Of a DNA stretch of 64,000 bases, positions 54,988 to 64,000 are shown piece after piece; positions within the stretch are counted from its first letter, which is position 1, and each line of letters begins with the position of its first letter. The notes under the pieces are model-generated. The model did not search any database, had not been told where the DNA came from, and saw only the letters and a list, made by a program, of their open reading frames with translations. The DNA lies in contig CANRWA010000010.1 in the NCBI GenBank assembly GCA_947643415.1, positions 1-64,000 of the forward strand, given 5' to 3'. The position numbers and the translations under genes were made by a program. The stretch comes from an uncultured Clostridia bacterium. GTDB lineage: Bacteria; Bacillota; Clostridia; Lachnospirales; Lachnospiraceae.

Positions 54988-55518
54988 TTACTTTTCATCC
55001 CATTCCCGCATTACAGAACGAATCGCCGGCAGCGCGTATCCTTTGCGGGCAAGATATGCTGCTGCTTTTTCTCTTGCCGGATAATCTAGCTCGGAAAGGC
55101 TTTTTCCCTTAAGCTTTTTCCCCAGCATCTTTTTCAACGCCTCATATTCCGCTTCCTCCTCATACCCAGAAAACGCTTCGGCTATAATCTCCGGCGGAAC
55201 TCCTCTTTCCATCAGTTTATACCGCAATTCTTTCCGGCTGCGTTCTCCCTTATGATATGATATATAATTCTGTGCATAACGCAGATCATCCACATATCCA
55301 AAATGCATCACATACTGAAGTGCATATGCAGAAGCCTTTTCTGAGAATCCGGCACGGTATAGCCGGTCCTGCAGATTCTTTTTTGTTCTGTCCTGCTGCA
55401 GCAAAAGACTCATTGCCTTCTCCGCGGCTTTTCTATATTCCTCATCTTTTTCTGTTTTGAAGAAATCGGCGGAATCCTCTGGATTCCGCCATGATAATAT
55501 ATATCTGTCTTCACTCAT
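54988..55518 (-). CDS. recX: Regulatory protein RecX
   Basis: 176 residues of three-helix repeats (LLLQQDRTKKNLQDRLYRAGF, KGERSRKELRYKLMERGVP, DYPAREKAAAYLARKGY). It inhibits RecA filaments. It follows recA by 26 bases, the standard arrangement. The last codons abut the palindromic element. Confidence 0.93.
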   Translation of the reverse strand: MSEDRYILSWRNPEDSADFFKTEKDEEYRKAAEKAMSLLLQQDRTKKNLQDRLYRAGFSEKASAYALQYVMHFGYVDDLRYAQNYISYHKGERSRKELRYKLMERGVPPEIIAEAFSGYEEEAEYEALKKMLGKKLKGKSLSELDYPAREKAAAYLARKGYALPAIRSVMREWDEK

Positions 55519-55544
55519 AGTATTTCCATCTCAGCCTTCACATC

Positions 55545-56654
55545 CTATTTCCCCTCTGATTCACTCTTTGCCGCCTTCTTTGCTGGCGCTTTTTTCCCCT
55601 TTGATTCCGGAACTGCCTGTTCTGCCGGCTCCTTCTCTGCCGTCTCTTCTTTTTCCTCATCTCCAGCCATCAGTTTGGCACGGACAGCCTGATCCACTTC
55701 ATCAAAAATCGCCGGATGTTCTGCCAGATATGTTTTAACATTCTCACGCCCTTGTCCGATACGCTCTCCTTTGTAGGAATACCATGCACCACTTTTCTTT
55801 ATAATATCATTTTTGGCGGCAAGATCCAGCACATCCCCTTCACGCGAGATCCCCTTTCCGAACATAATATCAAACTCAGCCTCCTGAAATGGCGGTGCCA
55901 CTTTATTCTTTACTACTTTAACACGGACATGGTTGCCGACCTTCTCCCCCGCCTGGGATAAAGTTTCTACCCTCCTGACATCAAGCCGGACAGAGGCATA
56001 GAACTTTAGGGCGCGCCCACCAGTAGTCGTCTCCGGATTTCCAAACATAACACCAATCTTCTCCCTGAGCTGGTTGATAAAAATAACAGTACAGTTTGAT
56101 TTATTGATCACCGAAGTCAGCTTCCTCAGTGCCTGGCTCATGAGACGTGCCTGCAGTCCCACATGGGAATCCCCCATATCACCATCAATCTCTGCCTTTG
56201 GCACCAACGCCGCTACAGAATCCACAATAACGATATCAACTGCTCCAGAACGCACCATTGTCTCTGTGATCTCCATTGCCTGCTCCCCGCTGTCTGGCTG
56301 GGAAATATACAATTCATCAATATTAACACCGATATTTTTGGCATAAACGGGATCCAATGCATGTTCTGCATCAATAAACCCGGCAATCCCTCCCCGCTTC
56401 TGTACCTCTGCTACCATATGTAACGCCACTGTCGTCTTACCACTGGATTCCGGTCCATATACTTCTATAATACGTCCTTTCGGAATCCCCCCTACTCCCA
56501 GTGCAATATCCAGGCTCAGGGAGCCTGTAGGCACACTCTCCACTTTCATCCTTGTGGTGTCGCCCAGTTTCATGATAGAGCCCTGCCCATATGCTTTCTC
56601 AATCTGTGCAATGGCAGATTCCAGCGCCTTTAATTTATTCTGATCCTTTTCCAT
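55545..56654 (-). CDS. recA: Recombinase A
   Basis: 369 residues from ATG 56654. Walker [21 protein letters not shown], the [20 protein letters not shown] core, and a Lys/Glu/Ala-rich C-terminal tail. The second ATG is used because AGGAGG is 8 bases before it and only 2 before the first. Homologous recombination and SOS induction. Promoter and SOS box lie just upstream. Confidence 0.98.
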   Translation of the reverse strand: MEKDQNKLKALESAIAQIEKAYGQGSIMKLGDTTRMKVESVPTGSLSLDIALGVGGIPKGRIIEVYGPESSGKTTVALHMVAEVQKRGGIAGFIDAEHALDPVYAKNIGVNIDELYISQPDSGEQAMEITETMVRSGAVDIVIVDSVAALVPKAEIDGDMGDSHVGLQARLMSQALRKLTSVINKSNCTVIFINQLREKIGVMFGNPETTTGGRALKFYASVRLDVRRVETLSQAGEKVGNHVRVKVVKNKVAPPFQEAEFDIMFGKGISREGDVLDLAAKNDIIKKSGAWYSYKGERIGQGRENVKTYLAEHPAIFDEVDQAVRAKLMAGDEEKEETAEKEPAEQAVPESKGKKAPAKKAAKSESEGK

Positions 56655-56673
56655 TCTCATATCCTCCTGTGTC

Positions 56674-56685
56674 GAACGAGTGTTC
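56674..56685. promoter_or_regulatory. LexA (SOS) box of recA
   Basis: GAAC-GAGT-GTTC matches the Gram-positive LexA/DinR consensus (GAAC-N4-GTTC) exactly and lies just downstream of the recA -10 box. Confidence 0.9.
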
Positions 56686-56696
56686 TGTATGCATCT

Positions 56697-56725
56697 ATAG
56701 TATACTATTTTTTTCCTGTTGTCAA
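56697..56725 (-). promoter_or_regulatory. recA promoter
   Basis: TTGACA (56725-56720) and TACTAT (56702-56697) with 17-base spacing, about 45 bases before the recA start codon and next to the SOS box. Confidence 0.8.
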
Positions 56726-56759
56726 CAACATTTTCAATCATAATTCAATTATACATAAG

Positions 56760-56797
56760 AAAAATCCGGCTGTCCATTGTTGTTCAGACGGATTTTT
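56760..56797 (-). terminator. Terminator of the C39-like secreted protein gene
   Basis: AAAAATCCG and CGGATTTTT arms enclose an internal partial stem. It lies about 50 bases after the gene at 56845 on the minus strand. Confidence 0.75.
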
Positions 56798-56844
56798 CGG
56801 CGTAATACGCTGTGGGTTTCTTTTCGCTCCCGCCCAGCGCACAT

Positions 56845-58437
56845 TTAAGAATTTTTATATGCAAGGCGGTATGTGCCCCTGACCTGATAGCTTTCTGAAA
56901 CAATGACGTTCTCCCCGCTCCAGGGATCAATGGCGACAAAGTTTGCCGCCGTCAGAGCCGTTCCTGCTGTAACATTTCTGTAACCGATCAGTGTTAGCCA
57001 ATGCTGGTTCCCAGACTTTCCTGTAACATGAAGGATACATGGTTTTTCTGCCAGAAGCTGGCCATATGCTGCCTGCAGCACTTCCTGTTCTGATCCATAT
57101 GCACTGGTAATATAGCCGCCCTTACTCCACACACAGTCCACATTTGTACTGCTGCTCCAATATATATGCGGGTTCACTGCCACACCAGTGAGGATCGCAT
57201 TGCAGTATGCCAATGCATAAGAAGCACATGCCTTTTTCTCCAGGTCGTTCCCTGTGGACTGGTGGCCGCAGGCCGCCACGGCATCCGCATTATAGATCAG
57301 CGTTTTGGCAATGGCCCCTCCTGGCACATAGACCACAAAAATCCGGTTCACCGCCACTGCTGACCTTCCCGCAGCATCCTGGACCAACACCTGATAAATA
57401 TAACTGCCGGCGGCCAGCTTTCCAAATGTCATCGCTGCATCTACGCCTGCCAGATCATACTGGCATGCCATGGGGACGACTGTTTTCTGGATACAGACCC
57501 TGCCCTGGCTGTCCACGATCTGGGCAGTCAGGCTCCTCATCGTATAAACCGATGTAACGGTTCCTCTCAGGGAAAAGGCGCTGCCACACACAAGTGAAAC
57601 TGGGTAAGTTTCCCCTGTCACACGAATCTGCGATTTCGGCTGTGCTGCCTCCACAAACCGGAATTTCCACGCCTTATCATTATGACGGGAACCTCCGCTG
57701 AGGACTCCCCCTTCAATATTCAGATATTCCTTTGTTAGTACATTTTTTATGTAATACCATGCACCACCTGCTGAATAGCATCGGTATAACTGACCCTGGT
57801 CCGATGAGTTCATCTTCTTCTGTGTTACCATGGTTTTCTGTCTCGTTTTCTTCCCTGTCAGGTACAGTCCACTGTTTGTATTTTTCAGGCGGAATTTGCT
57901 GCCGCCCGCCGGTTCTAGCTGCCAGAACCCCGCCGCATTCTGTCCCCTGGACTGCAGTACAATCTCACTTCCTCTCAGTAGTGAGGATTCTCTTGTGCCA
58001 AGTGCATTGGCCTGGCTGCTCTTTGGAACAAGGAGATAATTTCCTTTTTTCTGTTTAACAGATGTATTAACAGTAATGCCGTAGGTTTTCTTCTTTAGGC
58101 GGAGCGTAAAAAATTTATACTTTCCGGAAGTCTTTGTGATCCGGAAAGTATAGGTTCCCTTCTTTCCAATCTTCAATTTGGAAGCTGACCGGGATATCTT
58201 CTTCGCACTGCGCCAAAAATGTCTCCCCACAGAGTTCACTTTCCCCACACGGTACTGGATCTTCTTTGTGGTGGATGACACCATCGCTTTTTCCAACTGG
58301 TCTAATGATGATGTTTTACTTCCTGCTGCAGCAGAAGAAATCCCTGCCTGCAGAGGGGAGATTCCCGCCAGCAGACAGATTCCCACCATGATTTTCCAGG
58401 ATCTTGTGCTTTTATACTTTTGTACCTTACTGTGCAT
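56845..58437 (-). CDS. Secreted protein with ricin-type trefoil and C39-like peptidase domain
   Basis: 530 residues with a signal peptide (about 1-37). A basic region (55-135) is followed by a ricin-type beta-trefoil-like domain (about 140-265: GFWQLEPAGGSKFRLKNTNS, WYYIKNVLTKEYLNI), a beta-rich linker and a C-terminal papain-like domain. KKACASYALAYC (Cys), QHWLTLIGYR (His) and IDPWSG (Asp) fit a C39-like triad. A carbohydrate-binding extracellular peptidase is the inference. No cell-wall anchor seen. It stands alone with its own terminator. Confidence 0.7.
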   Translation of the reverse strand: MHSKVQKYKSTRSWKIMVGICLLAGISPLQAGISSAAAGSKTSSLDQLEKAMVSSTTKKIQYRVGKVNSVGRHFWRSAKKISRSASKLKIGKKGTYTFRITKTSGKYKFFTLRLKKKTYGITVNTSVKQKKGNYLLVPKSSQANALGTRESSLLRGSEIVLQSRGQNAAGFWQLEPAGGSKFRLKNTNSGLYLTGKKTRQKTMVTQKKMNSSDQGQLYRCYSAGGAWYYIKNVLTKEYLNIEGGVLSGGSRHNDKAWKFRFVEAAQPKSQIRVTGETYPVSLVCGSAFSLRGTVTSVYTMRSLTAQIVDSQGRVCIQKTVVPMACQYDLAGVDAAMTFGKLAAGSYIYQVLVQDAAGRSAVAVNRIFVVYVPGGAIAKTLIYNADAVAACGHQSTGNDLEKKACASYALAYCNAILTGVAVNPHIYWSSSTNVDCVWSKGGYITSAYGSEQEVLQAAYGQLLAEKPCILHVTGKSGNQHWLTLIGYRNVTAGTALTAANFVAIDPWSGENVIVSESYQVRGTYRLAYKNS

Positions 58438-58491
58438 TTATCTACTCATCTCTTTTCTCAATCTGATGACGTCCGAATGACCATAAGATTA

Positions 58492-58540
58492 GTGCCATTG
58501 AGCTAGCTCAACGGCGGGTTCAAATTAATGCTGTTGAGCT
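58492..58540. repeat. Repeat A fragments
   Basis: A right-end fragment (58492-58504) abuts a solo inverted pair, AGCTCAACGGCGG at 58505-58517 and CTGTTGAGCT at 58531-58540. The TAG stop of the M18 gene (58541-58539) includes the last two bases of this repeat, so the repeat appears to define the end of that gene. Confidence 0.7.
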
Positions 58541-59924
58541 ACCCAAAGATCTTTTGGAGAAATACAACATACCCTTTCTTTACTTCATACACATCTGCCT
58601 TACTGGTGATCTCCCAGGGGGCATGCATATTCAGTACTGCTACGCCACAATCAATAACATCCATGCCATATAATGCCATGATATAGGCGATAGTCCCGCC
58701 GCCGCCAATATCCACTTTGCCCAGCTCGGCAGTCTGGTATGCCACTCCTGCATTATCAAGGATACCACGGATCTGTGCCATAAATTCGGCATTTGCATCA
58801 TTGCTGCCGGATTTCCCCCGGGATCCGGTAAATTTATTAAATACCATGCCCCGCCCAAAATAAGCAGCATTCTTCTTTTCATAAGCAGCGGCATAGGTAG
58901 GATCGAAGGCTGCGCTGACATCAGAAGAAAGCATCTTTGAATTCATAAGACAGCGGCGCAGCGCAAGATCCGAATACTGTCCCAATCGGTCCATCACTTC
59001 TGCCACCATATTTTCAAAGAAATTCGACCTCATGCCAGTTGCCCCCACGCTGCCGATCTCTTCCTTGTCCACCAGAAGACAACAGGTGGTGTACTCGGTA
59101 TCTTCCACCTCCAGCATGGCTGCCAGCGAAGTATAAGCACATACCCGGTCGTCCTGCCCATATGCCATAATCATGCTGGTATCAATTCCAGATTCCCTTG
59201 CCTTCCCCGCTGGTACGACTTCCAGCTCAGCAGAAAGGAAATCCTCTTCCTCGATCTCATATTTATCCTTCAGTATCTGAAGTACATTTGCCATAACGGC
59301 ATCCTTTTCCGCCCCTTTCAGCGGCTGGCTGCCAAAGAGGATATCCAACGCCTCCCCCTCAATGACCTTATCTGCCTTTTTCTCCATCCTCTCATGGGCG
59401 AGATGGATCAGCAGATCCGTCACACAGAACACAGGGTCTTTCTCATCCTCTCCAATACAGACCTCTGTCACCTCGCCGTTTTTCCTGGCAAATACCCCAT
59501 GGATTGCCAGCGGCAGCGTCACCCACTGGTATTTCTTGATACCGCCGTAATAATGGGTATCGAGATAGGCAAGCTCTGTATCTTCATATAGCGGATTCTG
59601 CTTTATATCCATACGGGGTGAATCAATATGCGCACCCAAGATCGCCATCCCCTTCTCCAGAGGCTGTCTTCCGATCTGGAAAAGGACAACTGTCTTTTTC
59701 ATATTTACCGCATATACTTTATCGCCAGCTTTCAAAGCTTCACCACCAGCTATAATCTCTTTTAGATTGCGATATCCGGATTTTTCTGCCATCTCCACCG
59801 ACTGCAGGGCACATTCCCTCTCTGTCTTACCGGCGTCCAAAAATCCCCGATAATCCTTATTGAGTTTCTCCAGCTCTTTCAATTCTTTTTTGGTATACTC
59901 TTTCCATACATTTTTGCGTTCCAT
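58539..59924 (-). CDS. M18 family aminopeptidase
   Basis: 461 residues of the aspartyl-aminopeptidase family. LGAHIDSPR, DKEEIGSVGATG and a late histidine (VLNMHAPWE) are expected zinc and catalytic sites. It trims N-terminal residues from cytoplasmic peptides. Length is normal for the M18 group. The stop codon overlaps a Repeat A fragment. Confidence 0.93.
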   Translation of the reverse strand: MERKNVWKEYTKKELKELEKLNKDYRGFLDAGKTERECALQSVEMAEKSGYRNLKEIIAGGEALKAGDKVYAVNMKKTVVLFQIGRQPLEKGMAILGAHIDSPRMDIKQNPLYEDTELAYLDTHYYGGIKKYQWVTLPLAIHGVFARKNGEVTEVCIGEDEKDPVFCVTDLLIHLAHERMEKKADKVIEGEALDILFGSQPLKGAEKDAVMANVLQILKDKYEIEEEDFLSAELEVVPAGKARESGIDTSMIMAYGQDDRVCAYTSLAAMLEVEDTEYTTCCLLVDKEEIGSVGATGMRSNFFENMVAEVMDRLGQYSDLALRRCLMNSKMLSSDVSAAFDPTYAAAYEKKNAAYFGRGMVFNKFTGSRGKSGSNDANAEFMAQIRGILDNAGVAYQTAELGKVDIGGGGTIAYIMALYGMDVIDCGVAVLNMHAPWEITSKADVYEVKKGYVVFLQKIFG

Positions 59925-59957
59925 ATCTGGTTTCCTTTCTTTTCTATCCTTTTAAAA

Positions 59958-60024
59958 AGGGCTGGCTGAGAACCGCAGCCCTCTAAGAACCGCAAAGCGA
60001 ATCAATTCGTTATAGCGGTTCTTG
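59958..60024 (-). terminator. Terminator plus second hairpin
   Basis: AGGGCTG-CAGCCCT (59958-59982) is followed on the minus strand by a run of T residues. AAGAACCGC and GCGGTTCTT (59985-60024) form a second stem just before it. Together they end the truA operon. Confidence 0.75.
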
Positions 60025-60054
60025 CTCCGCACATGGCGAGATTTTATAACCAGG

Positions 60055-60285
60055 TCACTCATCAAATTCCACAACGACATAATACCCCTTATCATTGTGC
60101 TTGATCTCCCGGACAATGCCATGATCCGATTTCAGCCTCTCCCGGAACACATAATTCCCAGACATCGCCACAGCAGGATTGATCGTGTAATAATATGCAC
60201 TGGGCAGGATCCCTTCTGTGATAGTGACCTCATCTCCCTCACTCACAAGATTTTCCCGCTCCATTTTAAATTCCATCTGACGCAT
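60055..60285 (-). CDS. Small conserved-looking hypothetical protein
   Basis: A 76-residue, acidic protein (MRQMEFKMERENLVSEGDEV) with beta-strand character. GGGAGGGG precedes the ATG at good spacing, it follows truA by 24 bases, and it is followed by a terminator, all of which support a real gene. No function recognised. Confidence 0.65.
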   Translation of the reverse strand: MRQMEFKMERENLVSEGDEVTITEGILPSAYYYTINPAVAMSGNYVFRERLKSDHGIVREIKHNDKGYYVVVEFDE

Positions 60286-60309
60286 GCTGCCCCTCCCTCT
60301 GCCAATACA

Positions 60310-61050
60310 CTAGTCATATCTGACCTCTAACAATGTCAGTCCCTGTGCCGGGGCAGTCTCACCCGCCAGGGCACGGCTGCCTTTCTCAAGTATCTCGCAG
60401 ATATTGTCTGTATCCCGTTCTCCGGCACCGATCTCCACCAATGTTCCAGTCAGAATCCGGACCATATTATACAAAAATCCATTTCCCTCAAAGCGAAGAA
60501 AAATGCTATTCTCTGTCTCCCGGATATCCACATGGTCAATCCTTCTAATGGTGGACTTTTTCTTCGGTACTTTTGTACAGAAACCTCTGAAATCGTGCTG
60601 CCCCATCAGATGAGCTGCCGCCGTTCTCATACGCTGTACATCCAACGCCCTGGCCATCTGCCAGCTATACTTTCTGGCAAACACATCAAAACAGTCCTTC
60701 TTCAGCAAATGGTACTCATATACCTTGGCAGTAGCATTCAGCCGGCTGTGAAACCGCCCTCCCGCCTCTGCTATATCCAGTATCCGTATGTCTTCGGGTA
60801 AATATTCATTCAGTTTTCCCTTCAACTCCTCCGGCGTCCACATTTCATCCATATGCACATTCGCCACCTGGCATCTGGCATGCACACCAGCATCCGTGCG
60901 CCCGGCACCATCAATGCCCACAGGTGCACCATGCAGACGCGTCAGCACAGTCTCGATCTTCCCCTGAATGGTATCATCTCTGCCAGACTGCCGCTGCCAG
61001 CCCCGGTACCGCGTTCCATCATATTGTATCTTCATCCGGTAATTTTTCAA
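60310..61050 (-). CDS. truA: tRNA pseudouridine synthase TruA
   Basis: 246 residues. The catalytic aspartate is in DGAGRTDAGVHA. It modifies positions 38-40 of tRNA. The start is probably TTG 61050, which overlaps the previous stop (TTGA) and has GGGGAG 7 bases upstream. ATG 61035 is an alternative. Confidence 0.95.
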   Translation of the reverse strand: MKNYRMKIQYDGTRYRGWQRQSGRDDTIQGKIETVLTRLHGAPVGIDGAGRTDAGVHARCQVANVHMDEMWTPEELKGKLNEYLPEDIRILDIAEAGGRFHSRLNATAKVYEYHLLKKDCFDVFARKYSWQMARALDVQRMRTAAAHLMGQHDFRGFCTKVPKKKSTIRRIDHVDIRETENSIFLRFEGNGFLYNMVRILTGTLVEIGAGERDTDNICEILEKGSRALAGETAPAQGLTLLEVRYD

Positions 61051-61574
61051 AGCCTTTCTCCCCTGCTGCTCTCATAACGGCTGCGAATGCGCAGTTCAGA
61101 CATAATAAATCCAAAACCGTCTACACCGTCCTCAATGGATAGGTCCAGGCTCACAGCTATGTTATTCAACATAAAGTCATCCAGTTCATCCTTCATGTCT
61201 TCCAATAACTTAATCTTCTCTTTATATGTGTCTGCATCAAAAAAAGCAACCAGCTTCCTTATCCTTGGATCAGCTTCCTTATCCTGTCCCTGGATTTCTT
61301 CTTCCTGACCGCTGATCTCACCTTTCGAAATCAGGGGGCGTTTATCCGGCAGGTCATCCCGCTTATCAAGCTGCTTTCTCCCTACCAGAGGCAATTCCTC
61401 AAACTTCTTGACATACTCTGCAAAAAACTGTGTCTTCTCCATTACATAATGGTCATAGGGCATCGTCAATTCCTGATAGCAGATAACCTCCTGAAAAGTG
61501 GGTTTTGTCTGTGCGCGTGCAATGATCTGTACAGGCTCACCTGTTCTTTTGTGATAAAATATTCCGGCTTTCAT
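61047..61574 (-). CDS. DUF1653 domain protein
   Basis: 175 residues from ATG 61574, behind AAAGGAAG. MKAGIFYHKRTGEPVQIIAR and VICYQELTMPYDHYVM match DUF1653, then a charged linker and an acidic helical C-terminus. The open frame extends to 61712 but that part lies over the terminator of the FN3 gene and is rejected. Function unknown. Coupled to truA. Confidence 0.8.
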   Translation of the reverse strand: MKAGIFYHKRTGEPVQIIARAQTKPTFQEVICYQELTMPYDHYVMEKTQFFAEYVKKFEELPLVGRKQLDKRDDLPDKRPLISKGEISGQEEEIQGQDKEADPRIRKLVAFFDADTYKEKIKLLEDMKDELDDFMLNNIAVSLDLSIEDGVDGFGFIMSELRIRSRYESSRGERL

Positions 61575-61660
61575 TACAAACACTTCCTTTTCTATAGATT
61601 GATCCGGGCATACGGACCATAAGATTGTCTCCATTCTACCACAATCTTCCACAAAAGAAA

Positions 61661-61689
61661 AGGTCGCTGCCAAAAAAGCAGCGGCCTTC
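61661..61689 (-). terminator. Terminator of the FN3 gene
   Basis: AAGGTCGCTGC and GCAGCGGCCTT arms with a T-rich loop, followed on the minus strand by TTCTTTTG. Confidence 0.8.
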
Positions 61690-61711
61690 GCATTCAATTC
61701 TTTATTATCCA

Positions 61712-62947
61712 TTAAATTCCATTTATATTACCTGTCGAAATCTGGCTGGTAACTGTCTTTTTCCCTGATTTCGTAAGATATTCTACTTTAACATAATATC
61801 TTTTATTTTTCTTCAGCTTCTTCTTGCCATATTTCGTAATAGTAATGGAACTCTTCTTCTTGCTGAGAGTTTTTACTTTCTTATATGATCCATTTGACTT
61901 CGTTGCGATCGACACCTTATATCCGGTGGCTCCCGTGACTTTCTTCCATTTTACAGTGATCTTCTTTTTATTGGCAGAACGTGTTACGGTAAGCTTCTTT
62001 GTAGCGGCATCATATTTGTAACTGGACCATGCCCCATACTTCTTTTTGCCATCCACTGTAATGTAAGCCCTTACACGCGCTTTGACAAATACACTTTTCG
62101 GAAATGGTTTTAAACTGATAGAAGTAGATGTCACTTCCTTTGTCAGTTTTTTCTTGCCATATCTCAGTTCAAACTGATACCCGGATACAGCATTCATCTG
62201 AGACCAGCCATAGACTGCCTCATTTAATGAACTCCAGTAATTTGTAATAGCAAGCAAAGGTACCTTTGCAGACATGGTACGCATAGTAGCCAGTTCAGAA
62301 GTATAGCTGGGCATCTCACTCTGTCCTACAATGGAAGTACCTGCTACTGCCTGTTTGGCAAGGACAAAGTAACGGATCTCCATATTTGTCTGAAGTCCGG
62401 TCGTATCCTTAAACGATGTAGCCTGGATATCCGAACCTACCTTTGTAAAATCATTGTAGCCATTGTAACGGTATACATCATAACTGGTAGCACCAGCCAC
62501 AGCATTCCATGACATGGATATCGAATTGGTGGAAGCATCTGTCTGTTTCAGGCCAGATACTTTCGCTACATCCGGCACAGTTACAATAGCAGCCGCCGGA
62601 TCACTGGCAGCAACAACATCCCCGTCAGAGTCTACAGCTTCTATACGGACATAATAGACCTTGCCTGCTGCCAGGCCGCTGATCGTTGTTGTTGTCTGAC
62701 TATAGTAAACCCGGTCCTTAGGAGAGACGACATTATTCGCAGAATCTCCGATATAAATATGATAATATCTAAATTCTTCTGCTCCCATATACGGGCTCCA
62801 GGATATCGCCACCCGGCTTTTGTCTTGATTTGTCTGTTTGATATCAGCATTCCATGTTGCTGCTGCCTTACTTGTGCTCCCCGACACAAGCAGTACGCCA
62901 AATGCTACAGCAAATACCATAAGTAACATTTTAATACTCTTTTTCAT
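61712..62947 (-). CDS. Secreted fibronectin type III domain protein
   Basis: 411 residues from ATG 62947, behind GGAGG, with a signal peptide (about 1-27). At least three FN3-like units are visible: SWSPYMGAEEFRYYHIYIGD, SWNAVAGATSYDVYRYNGYN and KWKKVTGATGYKVSIATKSN near the C-terminus, with a Lys-rich end. No catalytic domain and no LPXTG. Likely an extracellular adhesin or matrix-type protein held by charge. Confidence 0.85.
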   Translation of the reverse strand: MKKSIKMLLMVFAVAFGVLLVSGSTSKAAATWNADIKQTNQDKSRVAISWSPYMGAEEFRYYHIYIGDSANNVVSPKDRVYYSQTTTTISGLAAGKVYYVRIEAVDSDGDVVAASDPAAAIVTVPDVAKVSGLKQTDASTNSISMSWNAVAGATSYDVYRYNGYNDFTKVGSDIQATSFKDTTGLQTNMEIRYFVLAKQAVAGTSIVGQSEMPSYTSELATMRTMSAKVPLLAITNYWSSLNEAVYGWSQMNAVSGYQFELRYGKKKLTKEVTSTSISLKPFPKSVFVKARVRAYITVDGKKKYGAWSSYKYDAATKKLTVTRSANKKKITVKWKKVTGATGYKVSIATKSNGSYKKVKTLSKKKSSITITKYGKKKLKKNKRYYVKVEYLTKSGKKTVTSQISTGNINGI

Positions 62948-63009
62948 TTTTTTCCTCCATTCGCGCATATTTCCTGCGCACGATTATGAAAAATAACAGT
63001 TACGTATTC

Positions 63010-63038
63010 AGTATAGGAATTTTTTACAGATCTGTCAA
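63010..63038 (-). promoter_or_regulatory. Promoter of the FN3 gene
   Basis: TTGACA (63038-63033) and TATACT (63015-63010) with 17-base spacing. The -35 box contains the stop codon of the upstream gene. Confidence 0.75.
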
Positions 63039-64000
63039 CAATTTTTTTCTTTAATCAGCCTTACCAGTTTATGGCGGAAAGCTTTTTCATACACATTTCC
63101 CTGGTCAAAAGCATATTTATTGAAATCAAAACGGCTGTCTGCGATCATATCCCTTGTATAAAATTTGTCCTCGCCCCCCTGGAATGTCACCCAGACAGCT
63201 CCCATCAGTTCCTCCTTCGTGTAATCCGACATTTCCATCAGGATCGGAATTGCCTTCTTATCCAGGATAAACACATGGGCATATGTGCCAATGGTCTCTG
63301 CCAGCCGGTTGACATTGATCTGTCGGTCAGCATCTTCTTCCTCCACTGCCAGGATCACAGGAAGGTTCCTGCTGTGGTCAGCAGTAAAAGCGCTGATCTC
63401 CTCCAATTCTCTCATCGTCTTAATCTTTCTCGGTTTCAAAGACATAGGAATCACATCTTCGTAACCAATCTTACGAAATATCTCATCTACAAACCGGGGT
63501 TTCGTAAAACTGTCTCTCACAAGCCGGTCCGGCGTATGGCAGTAATCACAGGATACATTCATCCGGATCCGCTCACTGAGTTCCAGGCTGACATTCGTCC
63601 GCCAAACAACCCCCTTCCGTGTCGTATCCACATGGTCCATAGACATTCTATAAAATCCAAGGGACAGATTCCCCAGTATCTTTATATTAAATCCTGGCAC
63701 ATGAAGCTCATAGTCCACCGGAGTAGTTGGTATGTCACTGGCTATATTGCGGAAACGTCCCTGCGCCCATGCACCGATAAGCTGCACCGCCTCCATAAAT
63801 TCCTGATGTACATCCTTCAGGGGATTATGCATCAATGTGACATTCAACTGAAAGGATGGCGTGATATCCAGCGGCCGCAGGTCCAGGCGTTCCACCTTTG
63901 CCGGCCGGTCCCTGCCGATCACCTGATGGCATAACTTAGTCAGCCGTCTCTGCGTCTTTGTTTCATAAGAAGCCACCGATTCATTCGCCGCCTTCACCAC
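63035..64000 (-). CDS. Unrecognised cytoplasmic protein, 5' end outside the window
   Basis: 321 codons are open to the right edge, so the true start is probably beyond it. No signal peptide or membrane helix within the visible part. A cysteine pair (VSCDYCHTPDRLV) could bind metal. The C-terminal 150 residues have alternating hydrophobic and charged segments (NLPVILAVEEEDADRQINV, THVF-like strand AHVFILDKKAIPIL) that look like a Rossmann-type domain. I do not recognise a family. Confidence 0.65.
   Translation of the reverse strand: MVKAANESVASYETKTQRRLTKLCHQVIGRDRPAKVERLDLRPLDITPSFQLNVTLMHNPLKDVHQEFMEAVQLIGAWAQGRFRNIASDIPTTPVDYELHVPGFNIKILGNLSLGFYRMSMDHVDTTRKGVVWRTNVSLELSERIRMNVSCDYCHTPDRLVRDSFTKPRFVDEIFRKIGYEDVIPMSLKPRKIKTMRELEEISAFTADHSRNLPVILAVEEEDADRQINVNRLAETIGTYAHVFILDKKAIPILMEMSDYTKEELMGAVWVTFQGGEDKFYTRDMIADSRFDFNKYAFDQGNVYEKAFRHKLVRLIKEKNC

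Noticed and set aside
61575-61712. 46-codon N-terminal extension of the DUF1653 protein
   Set aside because: It runs over the hairpin terminator of the FN3 gene, and a good ribosome site stands before ATG 61574, where family similarity begins.

Overview
The window looks like chromosomal DNA of a low-to-mid GC Gram-positive bacterium, most likely a gut-type Lachnospiraceae (Clostridium cluster XIVa). This is an inference from the AGGAGG-type ribosome sites, the Gram-positive SOS box (GAAC-N4-GTTC) in front of recA, the tig-clpP-clpX-lon-ysxC order, the nifS-nifU-mnmA cluster, an ftsEX operon carrying its own LytM hydrolase, and a short membrane peptide of the holin-like toxin type. Most genes are on the minus strand. 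No rRNA, tRNA or CRISPR array was seen.

Left end (1-4.6 kb): visibly more AT-rich than the rest and probably acquired. On the minus strand it holds a small gene, a HExxH metallopeptidase-like protein and a protein with a diadenylate-cyclase (DisA_N) fold that an in-frame TAG interrupts. Last comes the start of a gene whose 5' coding end is a run of CTCTG units, an arrangement typical of phase variation. A DUF1848 gene converges on, and overlaps, an M23 peptidase gene at what may be the island boundary.

4.5-23.8 kb: envelope functions. These are an M23 peptidase, murI, an RND exporter with a coiled-coil insert of about 300 residues, an XRE regulator with a membrane domain, a membrane EAL protein, and the operon cdaR-like - ftsE - ftsX - EnvC/PcsB-like hydrolase - S41 peptidase. 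A type I toxin-antitoxin locus follows, then an MsmK-type ATPase, a YitT protein, a TagA-like protein and an LCP/LytR_C protein.

24-32.8 kb (plus strand): a continuous gene row of SUKH-like protein, SDR (EF-P aminopentanone reductase-like), CHASE2-adenylate cyclase, TIM-barrel protein, GAF-HD-GYP protein, secreted Ig-like protein and FecR-domain protein. It reads as an envelope-sensing and second-messenger operon and ends at a strong terminator.

32.9-44.5 kb (minus strand): nifS-nifU-mnmA, an AAA-ATPase/DUF1703 protein, an operon of a C_GCAxxG_C_C-GGDEF-EAL fusion with TPR and YgjP-like proteins, glgB and DUF1015. 45-64 kb: housekeeping genes (nth, ysxC, lon, clpX, clpP, tig, glmM, recX, recA, truA) with secreted proteins and an M18 aminopeptidase.

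Three sets of palindromic non-coding repeats (A: 10.25, 35.67 and 58.5 kb; B: 43.1 kb; C: 44.66 and 54.74 kb) fill the gaps between genes. They look like MITEs or hairpin cassettes, and some appear to serve as terminators or even supply a stop codon.
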